The notes: generated by a model not told the origin, from the sequence alone. A stretch of DNA of 64,000 nt from Clostridium sp. KNHs214 (GCF_000744935.1 NZ_JQMW01000009.1:1054001-1118000); one strand, 5' to 3'; shown: positions 46,521-56,469, counted from the stretch's first letter. A program made the numbers and translations.

Positions 46521-46988
46521 ATGGATAGTTGGAAAAATGATAGAATTGCTTCTGCAGAAAGAGACGAAAATCCTACAGTAATGGTAAAAATGAAAAGTGG
46601 ATTTGCTGTTATAGGAGATAATCAATTTCTACCTGGATATTGTGTTCTTCTTGGATATCCAAAAGCAAGTTCACTCAACGAGTTATCTTTGGCTGAAAGA
46701 ACTCAATATTTAACTGATATGACATTAATAGGAGATGCTATTATAAAAGCATGTAATCCATTGAGAATTAATTATTCTATTTTGATGAATTTAGACCACT
46801 ATTTACATGCACATATTGTAGCACGTTATGATTGGGAACCTGATGAGTATAAGTGCAGACCAATTTATTTTTATCCAAAGGAACAAACAAATGATAGACA
46901 ATATGAATATTCAAATGAAAAATATGGTGATTTAAAAAGAAATATAACTCAAAATCTACTAGAATTAATGAAGAACGCTGGTTATTAA
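46521..46988 (+). CDS. HIT-like nucleotide hydrolase/transferase family protein
   Basis: 155 aa. The fold and the segment NLDHYLHAHIVARY near residue 90 resemble the histidine triad region (HxHxH), but the pattern here is H-x-x-H-x-H-I-V, so the last histidine of the triad is a valine. This agrees with divergent HIT members acting on dinucleoside polyphosphates or similar substrates. ATG follows GGAGGAG. It stands in the accessory region with the following epimerase gene. Confidence 0.72.
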   Translation: MDSWKNDRIASAERDENPTVMVKMKSGFAVIGDNQFLPGYCVLLGYPKASSLNELSLAERTQYLTDMTLIGDAIIKACNPLRINYSILMNLDHYLHAHIVARYDWEPDEYKCRPIYFYPKEQTNDRQYEYSNEKYGDLKRNITQNLLELMKNAGY

Positions 46989-47101
46989 TATTACTAATAT
47001 AATATTAAGACTGAAAAATAAATAATGTTTTTATATTGTTTCACAAATGTAAAATATGGACTGGCATCCATTTACTATATATTTAAGAATGGAGGGTATT
47101 T

Positions 47102-47896
47102 ATGAATTTATTGATAATAGGTGCAAGCGGATATTTAGGAAATACAATATACAAAAAACTCAAGGAATGTACCAATGATAGTATTTATGGGACTTGTTGC
47201 AACTCTAATAATCATGAACTTGTACAAGCTAATGTATTAAATAAATTATATATAAAGAGATTGCTTTTATTTAAACCAGATGTAATCATTTGGAGTATTT
47301 ATGACGCAGAAGAAGAAATGTATTTATCGCAAATAGGTATGAATGAGTTAGTTAATAGAATCTCGAAAGATGTACGATTGATTTATGTTTCTACTACAGT
47401 AGGAAAAGGAAAGAACCAGACTGAAAATGTAACCCCTAATAAACGTATGCCTGATGAATATTTATCAAAATATATAAACGGCAAGATTGAAGGAGAGAGT
47501 ATAGTTGCAAAACATCCTAACCATGTAATCGTAAGACCTGGTAGTATCTATGGCTATGACTATGATGGCAAAATGGATTCCAGAATGAAAGGGCTTCTTG
47601 AGATTTCAGAGTCAGGCAAAGATTATTCAAGAACAGCTAATATGTATGCAAGTTTTGTTAATGTTCAAGACCTTGCAGATGCAATAATTGAACTTGCATA
47701 TAGTAATTTTACAGGAATAATAAATATATCAGGAGAAAGGTCAGTAAGTCATTACGATTTTAACCTGTACTTAACAAAATTAATGGATATTGAAAACAGT
47801 TTTATAATACCTGATTATAAGCTAGAAGATGTATACCATAATTTAAATAATGACAAAAGAAAAAAATTGCTAAACGCTTTGATAAGAGATATTTGA
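47102..47896 (+). CDS. NAD-dependent epimerase/dehydratase family protein (RmlD-like)
   Basis: 264-aa short-chain dehydrogenase-type protein. The N-terminal Rossmann motif is LLIIGASGYLGNTIYKKL; the active-site Tyr/Lys is replaced by YLSKYINGKIEGE (Y-x3-N-x-K, residues about 124-131). VIVRPGSIYG and NISGERSVSHYDFN are typical of RmlD/extended SDR enzymes of nucleotide-sugar metabolism. Product unknown. GGAGGG precedes the ATG. Probably transcribed with the HIT-like gene; a terminator follows. Confidence 0.85.
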   Translation: MNLLIIGASGYLGNTIYKKLKECTNDSIYGTCCNSNNHELVQANVLNKLYIKRLLLFKPDVIIWSIYDAEEEMYLSQIGMNELVNRISKDVRLIYVSTTVGKGKNQTENVTPNKRMPDEYLSKYINGKIEGESIVAKHPNHVIVRPGSIYGYDYDGKMDSRMKGLLEISESGKDYSRTANMYASFVNVQDLADAIIELAYSNFTGIINISGERSVSHYDFNLYLTKLMDIENSFIIPDYKLEDVYHNLNNDKRKKLLNALIRDI

Positions 47897-48016
47897 AGAA
47901 CAATAAAACAAGATTATATAGTATATTAGAAGAATTAGTAATATGTCCACTTGTTTAGTTTAATGATTGTTTCGTAATCTTCTTATATCGTTTACAAATA
48001 ACTAAATAGTTAATGC

Positions 48017-48056
48017 AAAACCTATGCTAAAACCCATTTAAAAGCATAGGTTTTTT
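48017..48056 (+). terminator. Terminator after the epimerase gene
   Basis: An 11-bp perfect stem AAAACCTATGC / GCATAGGTTTT with a 16-base loop, followed by TTGG. T residues in the 3' arm and tail make it a reasonable plus-strand terminator 120 bases after the stop. Confidence 0.7.
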
Positions 48057-48170
48057 GGTTGCATTCTTTTGAGAGATGTTATAAGGCTTCAATAATCAAA
48101 AATTATCATACTACTTATTAGCAACGGAATTATAAAGAGGATAACCGTAAAGGCTTCCCTCATACATTTG

Positions 48171-48607
48171 TTATTCTTCAAAGTTACCACTATAGTTAAT
48201 ATCATAACCTTGGTGCAATTCCACTTGTTCTTTAATACGTATTATCATTTCTTGTTCATCTGTAAAGTATTCATCTAAAAATCTAGTATGCTTGTACTCC
48301 TTCTTTAAGAAATTTCTTTCCCAACCATTCTTGAATACCATTAACCATATCCTTTTATCCTTCTCATTCATATATGCTTTTATTTCAGTGCCATCATTGC
48401 AATCTGGTTTGATATGGAATGAATTTACACCATACCCGGTTACCCCCTCCCATAGAAACATGTAATTCCCTTTTCTCCTAAGTATCCGTCTCCAAACTCA
48501 TAACACTCTTCTACAAATCTTTCATATAAAATAACTTTCTTCCTCCTTAATTTAGACTTAATTGCCTTTATACTTTTATAACAAGTCAAATCCGCATTAT
48601 GAGACAT
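48171..48607 (-). pseudogene. Frameshifted gene of unknown function
   Basis: Two overlapping frames add up to one protein. From an ATG at 48607 the first frame reads MSHNADLTCYKSIKAIKSK and on to GEKGITCFYGRG, ending in a TAA at 48440-48442. The second frame, open to the stop at 48171, reads GYGVNSFHIKPDCNDGTEIK and on to ELHQGYDINYSGNFEE. A one-base change in the G-rich run (about 48443-48455) joins them into about 145 aa. I do not recognise the family. An ORF call starting at MFLWEGVT (48461) is therefore an artefact of the shift. Confidence 0.65.
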
Positions 48608-49001
48608 TGTTGCGATACTTTTTTTTAATCGAGTGAAGTTATCAGAATGGGGCAGATCGGGGGCTGTATCTACTTAAATTGCATTCTTTAATATTAAATA
48701 TTTACCGTCCTTAGTTAACCCCTTAAAAAACCTCTTTTATAAACTCTATAACCTTCTATTTTCCATAGAATCTAAAACGGAATAGAATCTGCTTCAGCAG
48801 ATAAATATAAGTCTTACTAATTAAGTCTTATTCGGGTATAAAAGTTACACCACATAGTATCAAAATTACACCTCATAAGGATAAAAATTGCACCTTATAA
48901 AATATCTTCATTTCTTGAGTCTTTTCTCTAAATTCTATATTAATTTAACATGGATGCTTTACCCCTACTTTTCCATTGTAGCATAATAAATATGTCAAAA
49001 A
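48608..49001. other. Non-coding remnant region
   Basis: No gene seen. 48837-48903 holds three imperfect direct repeats of about 22 bases sharing AAAA-T-x-CACC (on the minus strand GGTGTAAYTTTKAT), reminiscent of the multiple-repeat ends of some insertion sequences. Confidence 0.45.
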
Positions 49002-49142
49002 CTAATTAAGATAATCAAGCTGACGAAAACTCTTGGCATGGAATCTTTGGTTATTGTTTTTGTAACTTTTTATTGTCCTACTACTCGTTTTTCTAATTTC
49101 ACAATCGAATATAAATTCCTTTAATACTTCTTTTAATAACAT
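49002..49142 (-). pseudogene. Tyrosine recombinase (integrase) N-terminal stump
   Basis: A 46-codon frame from the ATG at 49142 (GGAGGTG upstream) reads LLKEVLKEFIFDCEIRKTS, then SRTIKSYKNNNQRF, the SAM-like N-terminal domain of phage/ICE-type tyrosine recombinases. It ends after RQLDYLN. The catalytic domain with R-H-R-Y residues is gone. It marks a lost mobile element next to yebC. Confidence 0.75.
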
Positions 49143-49258
49143 AAAAAATACACCTCCATAAACTTTTATATAAGCTTATAAGGTGTACTACTCGCATATC
49201 CATAATGGATAACAGTAACTTAACATCAACAATTTAGGCTAACTCATTGATATAACTG

Positions 49259-49999
49259 CTATTCTTCCCATCCTTCTGGGAACTCTGCATTGTGATAAAC
49301 ATCTTGAACGTCGTCATCATCTTCTAATTGGTCAAGTAATTTTTGGAACTTAGTTGATGTCTCTTCATCAATTTCTGTATATGTGTCAGGAATCATTTTT
49401 ACTTCTGTTTCTAAGAACTCTAGTCCTTGAGATTCTAATGCTTCTCTTACAGTTCCAAATTCTTCTGGAGCCGTAGTTATAACATATACTTCATCTTCAG
49501 CTTCAAAATCTTCTGCACCTGCATCTAATGCCATCATCATAATTTCGTCCTCATCAAGACCATCTTTCTTTTCAATAACCATTTGGCCTTTCTTCTGGAA
49601 CATAAATGATACACATCCGGTTGAACCTAAGTTACCGCCATGTTTAGTGAATGCGTGTCTTACGTTACCAGCACTTCTATTTTTGTTATCTGTAAGCGCG
49701 TTTACTATAACAGCTATTCCTGCTGGACCATATCCTTCATATGTTATTTCTTCAAAAGTAACATCTCCTAGTTCTCCTGAAGCCTTTTTAATAGATCTAC
49801 TTATGTTATCGTTTGGCATGTTATTTGCCTTTGCTTTAGCTATAACATCTCTTAACCTTGGGTTTGCATCAGGGTTTGCTCCTCCCTCTTTTACTGCAAC
49901 CATCAATTCTTTACCTATTTTCGTAAAAACTTTTGCTCTTTTAGCATCTGCTTTACCTTTTTTAGCTTGTATGTTATGCCATTTTGAATGACCTGACAT
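49259..49999 (-). CDS. yebC: YebC/PmpR-family protein (TACO1-like)
   Basis: 246 aa, standard length. The N-terminus [20 protein letters not shown] is diagnostic and the acidic domain with [20 protein letters not shown] is at the C-terminus. Family members are described as transcription regulators or as translation factors easing ribosome stalling at proline stretches. Monocistronic here. Confidence 0.96.
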   Translation of the reverse strand: MSGHSKWHNIQAKKGKADAKRAKVFTKIGKELMVAVKEGGANPDANPRLRDVIAKAKANNMPNDNISRSIKKASGELGDVTFEEITYEGYGPAGIAVIVNALTDNKNRSAGNVRHAFTKHGGNLGSTGCVSFMFQKKGQMVIEKKDGLDEDEIMMMALDAGAEDFEAEDEVYVITTAPEEFGTVREALESQGLEFLETEVKMIPDTYTEIDEETSTKFQKLLDQLEDDDDVQDVYHNAEFPEGWEE

Positions 50000-50411
50000 T
50001 TATAATCTCCCCCTAACTTCATCTATGGTAAATTGTATTTTAAACAAATCTTTACACAATATATACGCATAAAGTATCAAAACACATTAATTATATCATA
50101 TAATGTATTATTATTTCAATTGTCATTTATGTTAATCTTTTATATATATTGTTTAAAACTTAATTGCAAAACTAAATTCTACACCTATATACTAAAACAG
50201 CAGAATTTAGTCTTACAAGTTTCTAACAGAGCACTATTTAAACAGTGCTTACAATTACTAAATGACAATATTCAAAATATGCATTTCTAAAATTATTTTA
50301 TAGCTTTTTATAATTCAGCCCGTAAAACCTCGTATCCTTGTGGTCAATGATGTAAGGACTTTAAGTTAGGGGAGTTCGATGAGAGAGTTACAATTGTTTT
50401 TATAAATATAA
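50000..50411. other. Intergenic region upstream of yebC and the HesB-like gene
   Basis: No supported gene. The segment 50320-50400 (a GTAAAACCTCGTATCCTTG stretch and GGGGAGTTCGATGAGAGAG) looks like a decayed mobile-element end, but I cannot name it. Confidence 0.4.
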
Positions 50412-50471
50412 TTGACAATTTTAAAAAACAAATATAAAATATAATAAAACATATACCCACTTGGGGTATAT
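50412..50471 (+). promoter_or_regulatory. Promoter and CsoR-type dyad of the HesB-like selenoprotein gene
   Basis: TTGACA (50412-50417), a 17-base spacer and TAAAAT (50435-50440) form a sigma-A promoter. Just downstream, ATATACCC (50451-50458) and GGGTATAT (50464-50471) make a perfect 8-bp dyad with a G-rich centre, like operators of CsoR/CstR-family repressors (ATACCC-N-GGGTAT). The dyad lies in the transcript start region, where a repressor would block initiation; as RNA it would also form a hairpin next to the ribosome site. Confidence 0.72.
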
Positions 50472-50484
50472 TGGAGGTGGTATT

Positions 50485-50778
50485 ATGAATTTAGAAATTC
50501 AAGATAAAGCTTTAAATACAGCTAAAAGTAAAGGTGGAAGCTTCGTTATTTCATATATTACTAAATCCTGTGGATGAGGAGGCATTCCTACAAAATACCT
50601 CTGGATCGAGGTTAGAAATGATGTAAGTAATTTAATAAATTATCATATTACCAATTATCAAGGAACACCTGTTTATATAAGTAAAGCCTTAAATATACAT
50701 GGAAAAGTATATATATATCAAAAAGCAAAACTTCCCTTAATAGGATGCATATTCGGTGTTAAAGGTGTATCTGTTTAA
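50485..50778 (+). CDS. HesB-like protein with in-frame UGA, probable selenoprotein
   Basis: From an ATG with GGAGGTGG upstream, the frame gives 97 residues if the UGA at codon 31 (50575-50577) is read as selenocysteine. Before it: SFVISYITKSCG; after it: GGIPTKYLWIEV, so the motif is SCG-Sec-GG. The remainder (ITNYQGTPVYISKALNIHG; LIGCIFGVKGVSV) fits the small HesB/IscA-like fold. Coding character continues without a break across the UGA. HesB-like and CC/Se-motif selenoproteins are known families; membership is my inference. A conventional caller would find nothing here, since the two halves are 30 and 66 codons. Confidence 0.8.
50578..50614 (+). promoter_or_regulatory. Candidate bacterial SECIS element
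   Basis: After the UGA, ACCTC (50597-50601) pairs with GAGGT (50608-50612) around a 6-base loop TGGATC. The loop has GG 26-27 bases after the UGA, inside the range seen for bacterial SECIS hairpins. An outer CATT/AATG pairing (50583-50586 with 50617-50620) can extend it. Confidence 0.65.
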
Positions 50779-50797
50779 TAGTATTTTATGGATAAAT

Positions 50798-50895
50798 GAG
50801 GCTGTCGCATTAAGAATAAATACTACAATGTATTGTGCTAATTTTTAATTTGCAAATCAACATATTGTATGTAAATTTCTTAGTGCCACAGCCCC
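50798..50895. repeat. 98-bp MITE-like palindromic unit
   Basis: Ends GAGGCTGTCGCATTAAGAA (50798-50816) and TTCTTAGTGCCACAGCCCC (50877-50895) pair at 16 of 19 positions. The interior is AT-rich and non-coding. GGGCTGT-type ends occur on clostridial insertion sequences, so this may be a non-autonomous derivative; it could also serve as a terminator between converging genes. Confidence 0.65.
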
Positions 50896-50925
50896 TACAT
50901 GTGTTGTTTATCTCCGGGGCAGTCT

Positions 50926-51981
50926 TTACTCAATATATGATATGAAATTGGCCATACTGCCTTTTAAATGATACCTAAGAATATAAGAATTGTCACTTTT
51001 TTCATATAATTTTACAAATCCCTTAGCACAACCAGAATTCCAAAAGTTTAATATACTATGCTGCTGGCACAAACCTTTATATATAAGCTTCATCATATTT
51101 TCTTTTTCGTCCTGAAAAAAAATTTGTATCTTAGAGCTATCATTAATTGCCTCTAAATATACAGTTACTTTTTTATCATCTTCATCACATGAAAAATCAG
51201 AAATTCTCCCACTTCCCAATACTCTATTTGAGTATTTATATTCTTTACCTTCTAAATTCAATACCACAGAGAATTCTTTATTTAACTCCTTTTTAAGTAT
51301 TATAGGTGACAATCCTATTAAGTTTAAATTTGCATCTACTTTTTCTTTTAATTCACTTTTAAAAGAATTACAATTCATATTTACCCAAAATCCAAAATCT
51401 GCATTCATAAAAACCTTCATTTCATATCCATTACTTCTGCCTTGTATAACTTTATATTCCTGTCCATTATATTTTATATTTCCTATAAATTCTGTATTAA
51501 ATCTCTCTAAACTAGATGCTATGCTTATAATATTATTTTCAACATTATAGGGTATTCTGTTTTTCTTTTCTAGTTCCCAAGAAAATTCTCCACAATTAGA
51601 CATAAACTCATTGTGCTTTTCAGCACAATTCTCTCCTAAATATACATTTCCCTTTAAGTAATTTTCACTAACTGTACAATGACCTATGAATATTTGATAT
51701 TCCTTTACATAATTTTTAATATTAAAATAATTGCCACCATAAAAATTATTTACTTGAACACCACCATTTTCCCAAGTTCCTGCTCTGACCATAGCATAAG
51801 AAGGCTCACTAAATTTAGGCTCAAAAGCTGAGCCCTCTGGATTTACTACATAGTACTGAATAAAAAAAGGTCTCTCCTCTCCAGTACTTTCATTTACAGC
51901 CAAAAAATAATGCCACCAATATTTGTACTTACTCATTTCTAATTTCCATTTCATCTCGTTTATTTTTTTAGAAATTTCCAT
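50926..51981 (-). CDS. Uncharacterised protein, possibly tocopherol cyclase/CrtC-like beta-barrel
   Basis: 351 aa, no signal peptide. The N-terminal WWHYFLAVNESTGEERPFF and YAMVRAGTWENGGVQVNN, the high content of aromatic residues and alternating beta-like stretches resemble lipocalin-type proteins of the tocopherol cyclase/hydroxyneurosporene hydratase kind. This is weak recognition; substrate and role are unknown. Stands alone, converging with the HesB-like gene. Confidence 0.5.
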   Translation of the reverse strand: MEISKKINEMKWKLEMSKYKYWWHYFLAVNESTGEERPFFIQYYVVNPEGSAFEPKFSEPSYAMVRAGTWENGGVQVNNFYGGNYFNIKNYVKEYQIFIGHCTVSENYLKGNVYLGENCAEKHNEFMSNCGEFSWELEKKNRIPYNVENNIISIASSLERFNTEFIGNIKYNGQEYKVIQGRSNGYEMKVFMNADFGFWVNMNCNSFKSELKEKVDANLNLIGLSPIILKKELNKEFSVVLNLEGKEYKYSNRVLGSGRISDFSCDEDDKKVTVYLEAINDSSKIQIFFQDEKENMMKLIYKGLCQQHSILNFWNSGCAKGFVKLYEKSDNSYILRYHLKGSMANFISYIE

Positions 51982-52018
51982 ATTAGCACCATCCCCAATA
52001 TTTTTATAATTGCTAAGT

Positions 52019-52163
52019 TACATGAAAAGAAATAACAAGTCAAAGATTCTAGTATATTTTATATTAGACAAGAAAACAGATTACGTCACTAATAAGACCA
52101 TCGTCGGATTTTGCTGACCCAGTATATACTAACATACTGATTTATTATTTATTTGAATGTGCC
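52019..52163. repeat. Palindromic intergenic repeat, copy 2
   Basis: Diverged copy of the 13879-14025 unit in the same orientation: the left end CATGAAAAGAAATAACAAGT (52021-52040) is identical to copy 1, and the right end TTATTTATTTGAATGTGCC is shared. Inner arms have diverged but still pair. It lies between the V-ATPase terminator and the gene at 50926. Confidence 0.85.
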
Positions 52164-52302
52164 CAAAGTTAAGATAAAACTTCATGTGAAACCATAAAAT
52201 TTATTTATAATTGCTTATTTAAAAATATAATATACCAATTCTATATTATTACATTTTACCCTACTACTTCATTTAAAATTAACACTTTGTTCACCTTTAA
52301 AG

Positions 52303-52330
52303 ATAAAAAAAGACGGACAGTGTCCGTCTT
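52303..52330 (-). terminator. Terminator of the V-type ATPase operon
   Basis: Perfect 9-bp stem AAGACGGAC / GTCCGTCTT with a 3-base loop and a run of seven T on the minus strand, directly after the last ATPase gene. Confidence 0.95.
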
Positions 52331-52987
52331 TTAACTATTTGCTTTTTCTTTAGCTTCCTCAAGCATACTCTTAACCTTCATAAGTCTAGTCAAGTTACCT
52401 CTTTCATTTTCATCCAATTTCATTTGAATATATTTTATAGTTTCTTGAAGTTGAGGTATAGTCATATATTCAAGAGCATTAACTCTTCTTCTAGTCTTCT
52501 CTATTTCATCAGACATTAGCTGACAAGACTTCTCTACTTCAGCAAGTTCTAAAAGTTTAGGAATTATGGTATATAGTTTTTCTAATGCACCATCTAATTC
52601 TCCAGATGTATTAGCAAAACCATAAGGGTATATACTTCCTTCGTCCCCCTCTAATTCTCTTTTAAAGTTCATAACAGGTACATTTACGCTCATTATGTTC
52701 TTTTGATTTACTTCTACAGATATGTTTTCTTTTGGATAAGCTATAGCTTCTTCCAAAAATTCTGAAGACATAAGTGCCCTTGCCATTACAAAGTCCTTTA
52801 ATGATGCTTCTAATTCTTTTTCCACACTTTTTCTTAGCTGATTGTTGTACTTTATTAAATCTATGAATCTTCTCATAAGCTCATCTTGTTTATCTTTTAG
52901 TAACTTATGACCTCTAGTTGCTGTTACAAGCCTCTTTTTAAGCTTGGTAAGCTCCATTCTAGTAGGATTAACATTTAGCCTTGCCAT
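52331..52987 (-). CDS. atpD: V-type ATP synthase/ATPase subunit D
   Basis: 218-aa central-stalk coiled-coil subunit linking the A3B3 head to the rotor. Starts [19 protein letters not shown] and ends in a long heptad-rich helix, as in NtpD. Last gene of the operon, 2 bases after subunit B. Confidence 0.95.
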   Translation of the reverse strand: MARLNVNPTRMELTKLKKRLVTATRGHKLLKDKQDELMRRFIDLIKYNNQLRKSVEKELEASLKDFVMARALMSSEFLEEAIAYPKENISVEVNQKNIMSVNVPVMNFKRELEGDEGSIYPYGFANTSGELDGALEKLYTIIPKLLELAEVEKSCQLMSDEIEKTRRRVNALEYMTIPQLQETIKYIQMKLDENERGNLTRLMKVKSMLEEAKEKANS

Positions 52988-52989
52988 GG

Positions 52990-54372
52990 CTAATCATCCT
53001 TTCTTTCTTCAATATACTTCTCTAAATATTCATCTCTTATTCTCTTAAGTTCTGTTCTTGGAAGTATCTTTAATAGTTTCCAACCAAGATTCAAAGTTTC
53101 CTCTATAGTTCTATTAGCTTCAAACCCTTGAGCTACATATTCTTTTTCAAAGCTTTCTGCAAACTCTGCATACTTTTTGTCTGTATCAGATAAAGCAGAT
53201 TCACCTAATATAGCTGCTAGTTCTTTTGCTTGCTTACCTTGTGCATAGGCAGAGAACAACTGGTTCATAGTATCAGCATGATCTTCTCTTGTTTTTTCTT
53301 TTCCTATACCTTTATCTTTAAGTCTTGATAGGGATGGTAAAACATCTATTGGAGGCATAATACCTTTCTTGTAAAGTTCCCTTGATAGTATTATCTGTCC
53401 TTCAGTGATATATCCCGTTAAGTCTGGAATTGGGTGAGTTTTATCATCCTCAGGCATTGTTAATATTGGTATTTGTGTTATAGAGCCCTCTTTGCCCCTA
53501 AGTCTTCCTGCTCTTTCATATATAGTAGAAAGGTCAGTATATAGATATCCTGGATATCCTCTTCTACCTGGTACTTCTTTTCTTGCTGCTGAAACTTCAC
53601 GAAGAGCTTCACAGTAGTTTGTTATATCTGTTAAAATTACAAGAACGTGCATTCCTTTTTCATAAGCTAAGTACTCAGCTGTAGTTAATGCCATTCTTGG
53701 AGTAGCTATTCTTTCAATAGCTGGATCTGAAGCTAGATTCATAAATAGAACTGATCTATCTATAGCACCTGTTTTTGTGAACTCCTCCACGAAGAATTCA
53801 GCTTCTTCAAAAGTTATACCTATAGCTGCAAAAACCACCGCGAACTTTGAACTAGAATTTAAAACTTTAGCCTGTCTTGCTATTTGAGCAGCTAGTTGTG
53901 AATGTGGAAGACCTGAGCCTGAGAAAACAGGTAGTTTTTGTCCCCTAACTAACGTATTAAGTCCATCAATAGCAGATATACCAGTTTGTATAAACTCCGA
54001 TGGAAAATCTCTTGCCACAGGGTTTATAGCTTCACCATTTATATCAAGTCTCTTCTCTGGAATTATCTTTGGACCATTATCCTTTGGTTTTCCCATTCCA
54101 TCAAAAACTCTTCCTAACATATCTTCTGATACGCCAATTTCCAAAGGTCTTCCTAAAAATTTAGCTTTAGTTCCTTTTAAATTAATTCCTGAAGAACCTT
54201 CAAATAACTGAACCATGGCTCTATCTCCGTTAACTTCAAGAACCTTTCCTCTTCTCATTTCACCAGTTTGTATCTCTATTTCAACAAGTTCATCATACTT
54301 AACGCCTTCTACGCCTTCTACAACCATAAGCGGTCCAACTATTTCTTTAACTGTTCTGTATTCCTTAAGCAT
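52990..54372 (-). CDS. atpB: V-type ATP synthase/ATPase subunit B
   Basis: 460-aa non-catalytic head subunit. The P-loop position reads [15 protein letters not shown], the degenerate form typical of B subunits. Other landmarks: [21 protein letters not shown] and the C-terminal domain ending [11 protein letters not shown]. It overlaps the end of subunit A by 8 bases. Confidence 0.97.
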   Translation of the reverse strand: MLKEYRTVKEIVGPLMVVEGVEGVKYDELVEIEIQTGEMRRGKVLEVNGDRAMVQLFEGSSGINLKGTKAKFLGRPLEIGVSEDMLGRVFDGMGKPKDNGPKIIPEKRLDINGEAINPVARDFPSEFIQTGISAIDGLNTLVRGQKLPVFSGSGLPHSQLAAQIARQAKVLNSSSKFAVVFAAIGITFEEAEFFVEEFTKTGAIDRSVLFMNLASDPAIERIATPRMALTTAEYLAYEKGMHVLVILTDITNYCEALREVSAARKEVPGRRGYPGYLYTDLSTIYERAGRLRGKEGSITQIPILTMPEDDKTHPIPDLTGYITEGQIILSRELYKKGIMPPIDVLPSLSRLKDKGIGKEKTREDHADTMNQLFSAYAQGKQAKELAAILGESALSDTDKKYAEFAESFEKEYVAQGFEANRTIEETLNLGWKLLKILPRTELKRIRDEYLEKYIEERKDD

Positions 54373-56140
54373 CTAGAACCCCTCCTTCGCTGATGAGATT
54401 ATCCATTTGGCTCTTTAGCTCATTATATATTTCATCAATCTTACTCAATTCACTCTCTGGAGTATATTTACTTCTAGCTATTCTATCTCTAACAGGTAAC
54501 TTTAATATTTTATCTAAATAAACTCCTGCTTTAAGGGCTCTTTCCGCTTCCTCCTTAAATAGAACTATTAATTTTAACATTTTGTATTGTTTATCCAAAG
54601 AAGCATAAGTATCTATTTCGTGGAAAGCATTTTGTTGCAAATAATCTTCTCTTATAGATTTAGCAACTTCAAGCTTCAATCTATCTTTTTCTGATAGTGC
54701 ATCTATACCTACAAGTCTAACTATTTCTTCTAAGTTTGCTTCTTCTTGAAGTAAAACCATAGCATCTGTTCTTAAAGCTGACCAATCTGACGCAACTTTT
54801 TCATCCATCCAAGCTCCCATTTTCTCTAAGTACAGAGAATAAGAATTTAACCAGTTTATTGAAGGGAAGTGTCTTCTATATGCAAGCTGTGCATCTAGTC
54901 CCCAGAAAACCTTAACTATTCGTAATGTAGCTTGTGTAACTGGCTCTGAAAGGTCTCCACCTGGAGGAGATACGGCTCCTATAGCTGTAACTGCTCCCTC
55001 TCTTCCATCTTCACCTAAGCAAATTACCTTACCAGCTCTTTCATAGTAATCAGCAAGTCTTGATCCTAAATATGCTGGATAACCTTCATCACCAGGCATT
55101 TCCTCAAGTCTTCCTGACATTTCTCTTAAAGCTTCAGCCCAACGAGATGTAGAGTCAGCCATTATTGATACAGAATATCCCATATCTCTAAAATACTCTG
55201 CTATAGTAATTCCTGTATATATGGAAGCTTCTCTAGCTGCCACGGGCATATTTGATGTGTTAGCTATTAAAACAGTTCTCTTCATCAAGCTTTCTCCAGT
55301 TCTTGGGTCCTTAAGCTCTGGGAACTCGTTAAGAACGTCTGTCATCTCATTTCCACGTTCTCCACATCCAACATAAACAACTATTTCTGCATCTCCCCAT
55401 TTAGCTATTTGGTGCTGAACTACTGTTTTACCTGCACCAAATGGTCCTGGTACTGCAGCAGCTCCACCCTTTGCCACTGGGAAAAAGGTATCTATAACTC
55501 TTTGTCCTGTAGTCATTGGTTCCACTGGATTTACCTTTCTTGAATACGGTCTACCTTTTCTAACAGGCCATTTTTGTAAAAGAGTTATTTCTTTTTCACC
55601 CTTTTGAGTGTCTAAAACACATACCATTTCCTCTATAGTAAATTCGCCTTCTTTTATTTCTTTAACTGTTCCTTCCATTCCGTAAGGCACCATTATTTTA
55701 TGGACTACTACAGCGGTTTCTTGTATTGTACCTATTACATCACCAGTTGAAACTTTATCTCCAACTTTCACCGTTGGTTTAAAGTCCCATTTCTTATCTC
55801 TATCTAATGCTAAAACAGAAACACCTTTTTTTAAAAATGAACTTTTTGACTTTTCCATAAAAGCATCTAGTGGTCTTTGTATTCCATCAAACATTGATTC
55901 TATAAGTCCAGGTCCAAGTTCTACACTTAGAGGTTCTCCTGTTGTAACTACAGGGTCTCCAGGTCCTATACCTGAAGTTTCTTCATATACCTGAATTGAA
56001 GCCCTGTCCTCTCTCATTTCTATTATTTCACCTATAAGGCCCTTTTCTCCAACTCTTACAACGTCATATATATTAGCTTCATCCATGTTCTCTGCAACTA
56101 CCAATGGACCTGAAACTTTTATAATTCTTCCAGTTTTCAA
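54365..56140 (-). CDS. atpA: V-type ATP synthase/ATPase catalytic subunit A
   Basis: 591 aa. The Walker A loop [14 protein letters not shown] (about residue 232), the A-specific insertion domain before it (residues about 110-200), the catalytic Glu region [12 protein letters not shown], and [27 protein letters not shown] are all present. It makes or hydrolyses ATP, coupled to ion flow through K and I. Start is TTG at 56140. Confidence 0.98.
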   Translation of the reverse strand: MKTGRIIKVSGPLVVAENMDEANIYDVVRVGEKGLIGEIIEMREDRASIQVYEETSGIGPGDPVVTTGEPLSVELGPGLIESMFDGIQRPLDAFMEKSKSSFLKKGVSVLALDRDKKWDFKPTVKVGDKVSTGDVIGTIQETAVVVHKIMVPYGMEGTVKEIKEGEFTIEEMVCVLDTQKGEKEITLLQKWPVRKGRPYSRKVNPVEPMTTGQRVIDTFFPVAKGGAAAVPGPFGAGKTVVQHQIAKWGDAEIVVYVGCGERGNEMTDVLNEFPELKDPRTGESLMKRTVLIANTSNMPVAAREASIYTGITIAEYFRDMGYSVSIMADSTSRWAEALREMSGRLEEMPGDEGYPAYLGSRLADYYERAGKVICLGEDGREGAVTAIGAVSPPGGDLSEPVTQATLRIVKVFWGLDAQLAYRRHFPSINWLNSYSLYLEKMGAWMDEKVASDWSALRTDAMVLLQEEANLEEIVRLVGIDALSEKDRLKLEVAKSIREDYLQQNAFHEIDTYASLDKQYKMLKLIVLFKEEAERALKAGVYLDKILKLPVRDRIARSKYTPESELSKIDEIYNELKSQMDNLISEGGVLDA

Positions 56141-56157
56141 GTTACCAACCTACCTTC

Positions 56158-56469
56158 CTATAAAATATTAACACCAACAGCTTTTTCTACGTTATCGCTG
56201 ATTCTTTGTATTCCTATGTTCAATGTTCCCTGATTGCTTGGAATTAATATTACAGCAGGAAGTGTTTGCTTATTATATCTTTCAATAGTTTCTTCTATAT
56301 CCTTTGCAACTTGTTCTGTTACAAATATAACTGCGTAATCACTCATAGCTAGCTTATCAATAGTCTTTCTTGCTTCCTCTGGTTCAACTACTGGAAATAC
56401 GTCTAATCCAATAGATTTAAAAGCTAGTACAGAGTCCTTGTCTCCAACTACTCCTATCTTCTTATACAT
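56158..56469 (-). CDS. atpF: V-type ATP synthase/ATPase subunit F
   Basis: About 103 aa, CheY-like central-stalk subunit ([39 protein letters not shown]). I put the start at the ATG at 56469, giving the family N-terminus [10 protein letters not shown]; the frame is open 3 codons further. The start lies inside the last codons of subunit C, so it is translated by coupling. Confidence 0.93.
   Translation of the reverse strand: MYKKIGVVGDKDSVLAFKSIGLDVFPVVEPEEARKTIDKLAMSDYAVIFVTEQVAKDIEETIERYNKQTLPAVILIPSNQGTLNIGIQRISDNVEKAVGVNIL

Noticed and set aside
48837-48903. Three repeats considered as a CRISPR array
   Set aside because: Units are imperfect, directly abutting, about 22 bases and without unique spacers; no cas genes nearby.
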